A stretch of DNA of 7,843 nucleotides from Candidatus Omnitrophota bacterium (GTDB lineage Bacteria; Omnitrophota; Gorgyraeia; Gygaellales; Profunditerraquicolaceae): the NCBI GenBank assembly GCA_020062065.1, contig JAGUWZ010000059.1, positions 1-7,843 of the forward strand. The letters run 5' to 3'. Under the pieces are notes generated by a model. That model saw only the letters and a list, made by a program, of their open reading frames with translations. It was not told where the DNA came from and made no database searches. Below are positions 1 through 5,419 of this stretch, piece by piece. A program made the position numbers and the translations under genes. Each line of letters begins with the position of its first letter. Positions within the stretch are counted from its first letter, which is position 1.

Positions 1-63
1 AAAATACCCCGCAAAAAAATGAAAATGAGAATGGGAAGGAATCCCGACCCCTAAAGTCTAATC

Positions 64-130
64 TGGTCGGGGAGGGCGGACTTGAACCGCCGACCTTTTG
101 GTCCCGAACCAAACGCTCTAGCCAAACTGA
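64..130 (-). tRNA. tRNA-Pro(CGG) 3' fragment (truncated, pseudo-tRNA)
   Basis: On the minus strand this reads as a proline tRNA from the D-loop to an encoded 3' CCA. The 3' acceptor strand CTCCCCG plus A and CCA is at 64-74. The T arm is GGCGG / TTCAAGT / CCGCC at 75-91. The anticodon stem TTTGG/CCAAA flanks loop TTCGGGA (97-113), giving anticodon CGG. The D-loop, with its GG pair, and the 3' D-stem GAGC are at 115-128. The 5' D-stem should read GCTC but only its last two bases (TC) fit. Beyond base 130 there is no 5' acceptor strand able to pair with CTCCCCG, so the gene lacks about its first 11 bases and cannot make a functional tRNA. The sequence that replaces it is coding sequence of a transposase. 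This could be an attachment-site remnant of an element integrated into tRNA-Pro, or the scar of a deletion. Confidence 0.8.
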
Positions 131-543
131 TTCACCTTATTGTCACTGCAGGAGGAATCTGCTATAGCCTCAAAGATAAGCCTATCTGGAAATCCGTTAA
201 CTTCCTTCCCTTTAAGAAGATGTTAAAAGAACGTTGGAAGGCTATCCTTCTGGGTTACCTTAAGCCTTACCTTGATGCTGATTTTAAAGAAATGCTTTAT
301 GGTCTCAGTTGGTATGTGTATGTTAACTTAAAGCCTTTGGATTTATCAGCCCTACGTAGTTATATTGGTCGTTATGCCAAAAAACCGGTTATCGCTGAAA
401 ATAGAATCACTGACTATGACGGCAAAACCGTTACCTTCTTCTATGAAGAAAGGAATAATCCTATTCGTATCTATACCAAACTTAGTGCAGAAGAGTTTAT
501 CCTTAAGCTTATCCAGCATATCAGCCCACCCCATAAATATTTG
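130..543 (+). mobile_element. IS91-family transposase remnant (truncated at both ends)
   Basis: The reading frame through 130-543 shows IS91-type (Y2_Tnp) features in family order. First comes I-H-L-I-V-T-A-G-G, where complete members have the metal-binding HUH motif (H-P-H-[IL]-H) leading into VTAGG. Next is W-K-x-V-N-F-L-P-F-K. Then comes Y-I-G-R-Y at 361-375, the likely double-tyrosine site, followed by RITDYDGKTVTF and LSAEEF-x5-QHI. The N-terminal half, including the first HUH histidine, is gone, and homology stops at about P-P-H-K-Y near 540, before the usual C-terminal end. The fragment is roughly 137 codons of a protein that is normally about 300-400 residues. The frame runs open into tRNA sequence on the left and into the 3' end of the convergent gene on the right, but those parts are not transposase-like. 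It is non-functional. I see no IS91 ori or ter end. Confidence 0.82.
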
Positions 544-554
544 GAATCTCTTTC

Positions 555-607
555 TTCGCCCCTTTGGCGCCCCTTTAATGCCCCTTTCGCCCCTTTGGCG
601 CCCCTTT
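555..607. repeat. 22-bp direct repeat / GCCCCTTT tandem motif
   Basis: Two identical 22-base copies lie at 555-576 and 586-607, a period of 31 bases. Each contains TCGCCCCTTTGGCGCCCC. At finer scale GCCCCTTT occurs five times (from 558, 569, 580, 589 and 600) at steps of 11, 11, 9 and 11 bases. On the minus strand the right-hand copy encodes the last residues of the GHKL gene (K-G-A-P-K-G-R-K-G-H), and its stop codon falls at the start of the left-hand copy. Lysine-glycine-rich tails occur in related ATP-binding proteins, as far as I recall. The repeat may therefore be a slippage-prone coding tail that once ran further; the present stop would then be a length variant. Confidence 0.7.
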
Positions 608-1186
608 CAGAATATAATAAGTCCCTTTGCCTGTTGTTCCAACTCGCGCTAAAATTCCTTTAATCTCGAGCTCCTTAAGGTCATCTGTAGACTGTCTTTT
701 CTTCAAGTCAAATTTTTTCTGGTAATCTTTATTGGTGATGCGTCCTTCTACCTTGACAAATTTAACAGCTTCTATCTGTCGGTCATTTAAACCGAGCATT
801 GACAAAACATCATCTGAATAAATATCCCTTGCCAGTATCGTTTTAAACTCAAGATTTCGCACCGAAACGAACTCTGGTTCCGGAAGACCATGTGCTTTAC
901 ATTGGCGCACCATTTCTGTGGTACCGGAACCTACTTGCTGTATATAATTACCATAATACAGCACATTCGCTAATGTCGGATTAGAGGGATGAGAGGAATG
1001 TGGCTTTTTTAGATCCTCCACCTTTAGATTCTCAGGAAGCGTTCCGGAATTCCAAATCTCAACACGGTCAAGAAATACCATTACCTGAACAGAAGATGTT
1101 TTATTATAATCGCGGTGCGCTACGGCATTAACAATAGCTTCTTGGATAGCAAACTCAGGAATTTCCCGAGGCCGCGCTACCTGCAC
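575..1186 (-). CDS. GHKL ATPase + winged-helix domain, C-terminal half of the interrupted gene (203 aa from GTG)
   Basis: This is the continuation after the TAG; its first 22 codons (1187-1252) lie before the first plausible restart, a GTG at 1184-1186 with no convincing Shine-Dalgarno. Numbering from that GTG, the GHKL N-box E-A-I-V-N-A-V-A-H-R-D-Y is at 16-27 with the Mg/ATP asparagine at 20. The G1 region D-R-V-E-I-W-N-S-G is at 40-48, and the G2-like G-S-G-T at 86-89. A winged helix follows at about 132-193: L-N-D-R-Q-I-E-A, then R-I-T-N-K-D-Y, then D-D-L-K-E-L-x-x-K-G-I-L, ending V-G-T-T-G-K-G-T-Y-Y-I-L. The last ten residues are K/G-rich. In COG2865 proteins this module is normally preceded by a Schlafen AlbA_2 domain; here DUF4062 is in front instead. 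It is probably not translated as a separate protein. Confidence 0.6.
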   Translation of the reverse strand: MQVARPREIPEFAIQEAIVNAVAHRDYNKTSSVQVMVFLDRVEIWNSGTLPENLKVEDLKKPHSSHPSNPTLANVLYYGNYIQQVGSGTTEMVRQCKAHGLPEPEFVSVRNLEFKTILARDIYSDDVLSMLGLNDRQIEAVKFVKVEGRITNKDYQKKFDLKKRQSTDDLKELEIKGILARVGTTGKGTYYILKGAPKGRKGH

Positions 1187-1252
1187 CGTATGAGCCTGTT
1201 GAATAACAGGAAATTTGATAGCATCCAGAACAAAAGCTACCGCCTTATCAAC

Positions 1253-1255
1253 CTA
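1253..1255 (-). other. Interrupting in-frame TAG codon
   Basis: GAG-TAG-GTT sits where the family has a leucine or glutamine codon between F-E and V-D. The frame is identical on both sides, so no indel is needed. The 60-residue gene (stop at 5219-5221) and the SMC-like gene (stop at 2785-2787) use TAG as their ordinary terminator. Confidence 0.85.
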
Positions 1256-2053
1256 CTCAAAAAGATTTTCCTCTTCGTAAATGTGGTATGAAGAAAATGG
1301 TTTCACGACTTCTGTGCTAGGCAATTGAACGCATTTAATTTTTGCCTGATCAAAGAATTTCCTTGGATTCTTGCTAAATAACAAAATAGCGGCGTTTATG
1401 AGCTTACTATCTCTCAGTAGTTTTAAATGCGTGAATACGTCTTTTATTGATGAATCTAACCCTAGAGGAAAATTGCGTTTCGTCCGGGCAACCTTCAAAA
1501 ACCATCTAACCTTTGCGTCATCAATATCGGAAAAAGTAGCGCCTTCGCATATCCGCTGGTCAAATCCCGCCCTGCCTATTTCGCCTTTCTCTTTTAAAAA
1601 GGCGATTAAACTCTCATAAACTAAGTCTGCTAATTCAGCTACGCTTTCAAATCGCCGATAACTATATCCAGCCTTGGAATCTTTAATCTCCTTGATGAGC
1701 TTTTGCATGCCTGTTTCACGATCTTTATCAACGGTATTTTGACCTTTGATATAAATCAAAATTTCTTTGTGCTTGACTTTGGCTTCGCGGAATTCGACTT
1801 CAGTCGGTGAAACCTTGCCTTTTCCGGTACTACCATATTTGGAGCCAAGTAATCCAATGTAAATATCGCTCTTACCAACCTCTTCTAAGTACGCTCGCTT
1901 CGCTGACTTGCTTTTGGCCGGAGAATCCTCAAACAGAAAAACATCGAAGTATTCCGATAGCAGAGGATCTGCGAGAATAAAATCCTTAACTGCCCGGCGT
2001 TCTTCTTTTAGTTCCTTCTGGACACCGCTGATAAATATTTTATATTTTTTCAC
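1253..2053 (-). CDS. DUF4062 domain protein, N-terminal half of the interrupted gene (266 aa)
   Basis: This is the part translated if the TAG acts as a stop. Residues 1-155 match DUF4062: KIFISGVQKEL-EERRAV (5-22), F-L-F-E-D (39-43), D-I-Y-I-G-L-L-G-x-x-Y-G (63-74) and S-P-T-E-x-E-F (82-88). The alternating hydrophobic strands and helices suggest a Rossmann-like fold, and the family is thought to be related to TIR domains; that relation and any NAD-cleaving activity are inference. Residues 164-266 are the linker found before the GHKL domain in COG2865-like proteins: F-D-x-x-I-C-E-G-A, K-V-R-W-F-L, H-L-x-L-L-R-D-x-K-L-x-N-A-A-I-L-L-F and T-E-V-V. The start is GTG, supported by GAGGTG at 2060-2065 with a 6-base spacer. 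On its own this product keeps the possible effector domain but loses its ATP-binding partner. Confidence 0.72.
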   Translation of the reverse strand: MKKYKIFISGVQKELKEERRAVKDFILADPLLSEYFDVFLFEDSPAKSKSAKRAYLEEVGKSDIYIGLLGSKYGSTGKGKVSPTEVEFREAKVKHKEILIYIKGQNTVDKDRETGMQKLIKEIKDSKAGYSYRRFESVAELADLVYESLIAFLKEKGEIGRAGFDQRICEGATFSDIDDAKVRWFLKVARTKRNFPLGLDSSIKDVFTHLKLLRDSKLINAAILLFSKNPRKFFDQAKIKCVQLPSTEVVKPFSSYHIYEEENLFE

Positions 2054-2056
2054 CGC

Positions 2057-2731
2057 TTACACCTCATCCTTCCTACTTACTACTAAACTGCAATATTCAC
2101 AATTCGGACTCGCTTTCGGCACTTCGCGAGCCAAGGAAGTTACTGCATTATAAAATACCTTCTTAGCCGATTCAATGCTGGTTTCTATCTTAAGCGGCTC
2201 TACATTAAATTTGACCATTCCGTTCTCTGAAACTTCTATTGGCCAATAATAAAGAAGATAGGCCAGTCCTTTTGTCTTGCGACCGCTTGACTCTAAAATC
2301 AAACAGTAACAATCAAGCTGCGTTTGGTAATACTTGCGTGGATCTTCTTTAAGATTAGAACCTCTTGTCTTATAATCCAATGGAATATAACAACCATCTT
2401 CCATGAGGCAATCATCCAGGGCCCCGGACAATGACGCATTTATGCTTTTATCTTCGTAACACAAATCCGTTGCCCTCCAGGATCGCCACTTATCTAAAAG
2501 GCCCGTATCCGCCAAAAGATTACCTGTTAATCTACCTTTAACTTCCGGCGGCATTTCATTTTTAATGCGATACTTGTCAAAATATGTCTTAATCACCAAA
2601 TCCATACCGCCGGGAAGCGATGGGAAAATTCCCCGCGGTCGTTTTATGTTCTTATTCTTCTCGAGCCAAAAACACCGAGGACAATCAAGAAAAAGATTTA
2701 AGGTTGAAGGAGAAAGTTTGTATTTATGCAT
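2057..2731 (-). CDS. PD-(D/E)XK nuclease, Cas4/RecB-like with paired cysteines (224 aa)
   Basis: A predicted DNA nuclease of the RecB/AddB/Cas4 type. The active site is complete: G-A-L-D-D with D106, P-L-D-Y-K with D119 and K121, and the Q-x-x-x-Y signature Q138-L-D-C-Y142. Four cysteines are placed as in Fe-S nucleases of the Cas4/AddB group: C17-x-x-C20 in L-D-C-P-R-C-F-W near the N-terminus and C211-x-x-C214 in N-C-E-Y-C near the C-terminus. A 4Fe-4S cluster closing the fold is therefore likely. The N-terminus Y-K-L-S-P-S-T-L-N-L-F is a usual opening for this family. The ATG at 2731 was chosen because it precedes that opening by four residues. A TTG at 2779 would add 16 unconserved residues and lies 5 bases after the previous stop; neither has a clear ribosome-binding site. 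It ends in TAA 3 bases before the next start. No cas1 or cas2 is present, so an adaptation role is unlikely here. Confidence 0.85.
   Translation of the reverse strand: MHKYKLSPSTLNLFLDCPRCFWLEKNKNIKRPRGIFPSLPGGMDLVIKTYFDKYRIKNEMPPEVKGRLTGNLLADTGLLDKWRSWRATDLCYEDKSINASLSGALDDCLMEDGCYIPLDYKTRGSNLKEDPRKYYQTQLDCYCLILESSGRKTKGLAYLLYYWPIEVSENGMVKFNVEPLKIETSIESAKKVFYNAVTSLAREVPKASPNCEYCSLVVSRKDEV
2060..2065 (-). promoter_or_regulatory. Shine-Dalgarno GAGGTG for the DUF4062 gene
   Basis: GAGGTG lies 6 bases upstream of the GTG at 2051-2053 and just before the TAA (2057-2059) of the nuclease gene. It decides the GTG start and implies translational coupling between the two genes. Confidence 0.7.
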
Positions 2732-2784
2732 TGAGTTATTCAAACTGTTCGCTGTCGCTATTTTTATTTTTCCGCGCAATGTTT

Positions 2785-5247
2785 CTATTTTAGTTTAAGG
2801 TGTCCATTTTGACATTGCAAATGGACTTGTCCTTTCGCTTTCACATATTCAATAATTTTATGGCATTCTATACATCTTAAATTGTTCTCCACTTCAGTAA
2901 ACCATTTTTGGTAGGAATCCCTCACTTCATTCAAAGAGATGGTACTGGCATAGTTACGTCTGTCATGCATACAAAAATTCCGGATTAAGGGATCGACCTG
3001 CCAAGCATTTATCATTTTGACAACAAGATCATGCTGATCTCCCAGAATATCCTTCAATCGCTCGCACGCTGCTTCAAAGAGCTCATTCATGGCAGGGAGG
3101 TCTTGCTTGTAATATCGATATTTCATTTTTGCTTCTATCTTCTCGCACAGTTCATGTAAGACACCTTCCAGATATTCCCCAAATTTCATCCCAGCGTCTT
3201 TTGCTTTTGTCTCGTCTTCATCCAACATCGAGTCGAGTTCTTCTTTGGTGGTCTTTGCAAAATCAATTCGCGGTCCGGTGTCATATTCCCACCTCTTTAT
3301 TTTCTTTCTTACCCAATGAGGAAATCTTGTTTGTAATCTCTCAAACCAAAGGTCGTCGTGCGTAAAAAGGATTACTTGGAAATCGGAGAATTTGTCCTCA
3401 AGCAGATTTATAATTGTCTCTCTGTGATGAATATCTAAGCTGTTGATGATGTCGTCCAGTACGATAAAACCGCAATCTTTATTGAACCTTCTCACACAGG
3501 CAAAGTACACGGAGAGACCGAGACTATTCAAAAGCGATTCACTGAGGACTTTATAGGCGGGCTTTACATTAACATCGTAATAGCTTAACTGAATCTCGGC
3601 AGACCTACCTTCGGCTTTTTTTGTAACGTTAAAATCAATCTTAATATTTGTGATGTCCTTATCTTTTCTGAGAATAATGAAATATTCCTCAATAAGCGAA
3701 GAAATTTCATCAAACAGATTTTTAATGCCTTCTTTGATAAGTTGCCCCACCGCGTCGCCAATTTCCAGGAATTTTGCAACTTCCGAAGTCCAAAAATCGT
3801 GCTCCTCTTTTTCCTGAATCAGATCGTTCCACAATTCGTTCGCTTTTCTCAATCCCTGTATCGCTGAGTCAAGCAAACGCGCTTCCTTTGAAGGTTCAAG
3901 CTTTGCTTTCTCGATGCCAACGAGTTTAATTATTTGGTTTTTTTCTACCTCTACTTCGTCGAAGATTTTTATATCAGGGATCGCCGATTCCCAATCTACA
4001 GCGAAAATGTCGCTGAACAAAGAGGTTTCAAGCTTATTGAGAATTGTCTTGTATCGCTCAATAGCGTCATATGTTAGCGACGATATAATACCTTGCGCTT
4101 CTTGATATTTTAAAATTGTCTGAGTGACCACGTTCCGCTCGCCTCTGACCAAGCTATTTATTTTATCTGCTTTTTGTATAAGCTCCGCTTTTTTTGATTT
4201 TATTTGATCCAGTAAATTTAACTCTCCTTTAATATGGTCGAGCAACTTTTCCCTATCCCACTCTAACCCGCAAACCGGACACCGAACTTTCTTTTGTTCG
4301 CTGCCGATTAAAATTTCTTGAGCTTTGTTGTACAGGTCAATCGCATTTATGTTGCCAATTGATTTTTGTTCTCCTATGAATTTATCGCGTTCATCGTTTA
4401 ATGAATTAACCTGCTCGATAAGAGATTTGTTTACGGCAAAGGCGGCAAGGCTAGTTTCAGCGGAAGAAAGCGTATGTAAATTCTTTGCATGAGAAGTTTG
4501 GATTTGCAGTTTCGCCACTTCGGGTAAACGCTTTTGTAGATCTTCTTTAGACTTTAACTGTTCCATTGTTGCCTTGCTTGTCGCTGTGCTGATTCCTTTT
4601 AGGAGTTTGTTGCAATAAGCGACAATAGCGGAATCATCGACGACAGTGTTTCCGATGAGTTGCCCTATCGCCCTTAGAGTGTCCTCGCGCCTTGTTTCTA
4701 TCTGATCCTTCTTTTTCTCCAGTTGCGAGACAATTTTTGCGAGTCTTTCCTGGAAGTGAAGTTCGGATTCAAAACCCATCCACCCTGCGAGCTCTTGGTA
4801 TTTTTCAACGCCTGTCCGATTCAAAACAAACTCAACGATTTCCAAATAGCGAAAGTATGGTTTAATGACGAACGACTGATAAATTCTTTGGAATGCGTCT
4901 TTATCGGATAAAGTCGGTTTGGTTTTCCGGCTATCGTCAAATGTTTTCCTCAAGGTGGTTATTTTGTCGTTTTCAAAAAATCCAATTTCAACATAGCTCT
5001 CGCCGGGCCGTGCAGACTGGTGGGGATAAGCCGCCTCTTCTGCATCTTCTCGTCTCAGCCACTTGATTTTGCTTTCAGGTGACAGAAACCACTCCAATCC
5101 GTCCATAAAAGAGGTTTTTCCTGAGCTGTTAGCGCCAAATAAAACAAGAGATGTTGGCTTCGTTTCGCCATCTTTAACGCAAAACAGTTCTTGGGGAGTC
5201 TTTATACCCCGAAAACCACTAAGTTTTATTGTTCTTACTTTTAGCAT
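2785..5247 (-). CDS. SMC/Rad50-like AAA ATPase with zinc hook, HEPN-like motif and C-terminal zinc ribbon (820 aa)
   Basis: A predicted DNA-associated ABC-type ATPase. Residues 1-60 hold the N-terminal lobe: I-K-L-S-G-F-R-G-I and Walker A G-A-N-S-S-G-K-T-S at 38-46. Helical, charged coiled-coil segments flank C-P-V-C at 323-326, which resembles a Rad50 zinc hook. The C-terminal lobe has the ABC signature L-S-E-S-L-L-N-S-L-G-L at 568-578, Walker B F-I-V-L-D-D at 594-599, the D-loop at N-S-L-D and the switch histidine in F-T-H at 630. Beyond the ATPase fold, residues about 680-790 are all-helical and contain R756-N-F-C-M-H761, matching the HEPN RNase pattern Rx4-6H with a polar residue after R. 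The end is a zinc ribbon C-I-E-C (792-795) with C812 and H816. Its ATG overlaps the preceding small gene by 29 bases; only a weak GAAG precedes it. The architecture recalls RloC-type anticodon nucleases, but homology is not shown. It ends in TAG. Confidence 0.85.
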   Translation of the reverse strand: MLKVRTIKLSGFRGIKTPQELFCVKDGETKPTSLVLFGANSSGKTSFMDGLEWFLSPESKIKWLRREDAEEAAYPHQSARPGESYVEIGFFENDKITTLRKTFDDSRKTKPTLSDKDAFQRIYQSFVIKPYFRYLEIVEFVLNRTGVEKYQELAGWMGFESELHFQERLAKIVSQLEKKKDQIETRREDTLRAIGQLIGNTVVDDSAIVAYCNKLLKGISTATSKATMEQLKSKEDLQKRLPEVAKLQIQTSHAKNLHTLSSAETSLAAFAVNKSLIEQVNSLNDERDKFIGEQKSIGNINAIDLYNKAQEILIGSEQKKVRCPVCGLEWDREKLLDHIKGELNLLDQIKSKKAELIQKADKINSLVRGERNVVTQTILKYQEAQGIISSLTYDAIERYKTILNKLETSLFSDIFAVDWESAIPDIKIFDEVEVEKNQIIKLVGIEKAKLEPSKEARLLDSAIQGLRKANELWNDLIQEKEEHDFWTSEVAKFLEIGDAVGQLIKEGIKNLFDEISSLIEEYFIILRKDKDITNIKIDFNVTKKAEGRSAEIQLSYYDVNVKPAYKVLSESLLNSLGLSVYFACVRRFNKDCGFIVLDDIINSLDIHHRETIINLLEDKFSDFQVILFTHDDLWFERLQTRFPHWVRKKIKRWEYDTGPRIDFAKTTKEELDSMLDEDETKAKDAGMKFGEYLEGVLHELCEKIEAKMKYRYYKQDLPAMNELFEAACERLKDILGDQHDLVVKMINAWQVDPLIRNFCMHDRRNYASTISLNEVRDSYQKWFTEVENNLRCIECHKIIEYVKAKGQVHLQCQNGHLKLK

Positions 5248-5401
5248 ATCTTCGATCTATGATTTCTGATAGCATGCTAGCAGTAAGGAGCCAGTCGTCA
5301 TCGTTAATGTCAGAAGCTATCAATGCGTCAATAAACTCGCTATCGAGATTACTATCAGCCTTTAACTGTTCAAGATATTTTTTTACATTACCGCTAGACA
5401 T
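5219..5401 (-). CDS. small unrecognised protein (60 aa) between methyltransferase and ATPase genes
   Basis: I do not recognise this protein. It is mostly helical by eye and mildly acidic, with a D-I-N-D-D-D-W cluster at 32-38 and a lysine-rich tail. There is no signal peptide, membrane segment or cysteine. It is probably real: a good ribosome-binding site (GAGGTG, 5405-5410) precedes the ATG at 5401, it begins 18 bases after the methyltransferase stop, and its end overlaps the start of the SMC-like gene, as expected for a coupled operon member. A GTG at 5407 would add two residues but would use part of the Shine-Dalgarno. It may be a small accessory or bridging subunit, perhaps comparable in position to the middle components of ABC-three-component systems. 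That is a guess from position and size, not from sequence similarity. Confidence 0.65.
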   Translation of the reverse strand: MSSGNVKKYLEQLKADSNLDSEFIDALIASDINDDDWLLTASMLSEIIDRRYAKSKNNKT

Positions 5402-5404
5402 CTT

Positions 5405-5410
5405 CACCTC
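5405..5410 (-). promoter_or_regulatory. Shine-Dalgarno GAGGTG for the 60-aa gene
   Basis: GAGGTG precedes the ATG at 5399-5401, with 5 bases between GAGG and the start codon. It lies in the 18-base gap after the methyltransferase stop (TAA, 5420-5422) and supports the small gene being translated from the ATG rather than the overlapping GTG at 5405-5407. Confidence 0.65.
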
Positions 5411-5419
5411 AAAAATTAT

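Larger units (their letters stand above)
575..2053 (-). pseudogene. DUF4062 / GHKL ATP-binding (COG2865-like) protein, interrupted by in-frame TAG
   Basis: One continuous frame of 492 sense codons (counting the interrupted one) is split by a single TAG at 1253-1255. The order is DUF4062, COG2865-type linker, TAG, GHKL ATPase (HATPase_c_4), winged helix and a lysine-glycine tail. The codons on either side of the TAG read N-L-F-E-[stop]-V-D-K-A-V-A-F-V-L, and intact relatives typically have N-[LIV]-F-E-[LQ]-V-D-x-A. TTG to TAG or CAG to TAG, one base either way, would explain the break. No frameshift or other damage is visible, so it looks recent. It is the last gene of the minus-strand run. 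The stop of the upstream nuclease gene lies inside the ribosome-binding region of this one, so the two are probably translationally coupled. Amber readthrough or suppression is possible but less likely, because two neighbours terminate with TAG. Confidence 0.8.

Noticed and set aside
42..73. Stem CCCGACC (43-49) with GGTCGGG (65-71) as a terminator
   Set aside because: One arm is the 3' acceptor strand of the tRNA fragment, the loop is 15 bases, and on the minus strand the T-rich stretch lies more than 20 bases beyond the stem, so it does not fit an intrinsic terminator.
64..140. A complete functional tRNA-Pro
   Set aside because: The 5' acceptor strand and two of four D-stem bases are missing; upstream bases cannot pair with CTCCCCG.
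82..663. A 193-codon plus-strand frame as an intact gene
   Set aside because: Its first 16 codons are antisense to the tRNA-Pro fragment and its last 40 or so overlap the repeat and the 3' end of the convergent gene. Only the middle (130-543) is transposase-like, so it is reported as a remnant.
1253..1255. Genome-wide reassignment of TAG to a sense codon
   Set aside because: The 60-residue gene and the SMC-like gene both end in TAG at natural protein ends followed closely by downstream genes, so TAG works as a stop here.
2057..2731. Cas4 of a CRISPR adaptation module
   Set aside because: The fold and cysteines are Cas4-like, but there is no Cas1, Cas2 or repeat array in the window, and the neighbours are methyltransferase and SMC-like genes.
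3129..3779. Short frames on both strands inside the SMC-like gene
   Set aside because: They overlap the C-terminal ATPase lobe in other frames, have low-complexity composition and no family resemblance.
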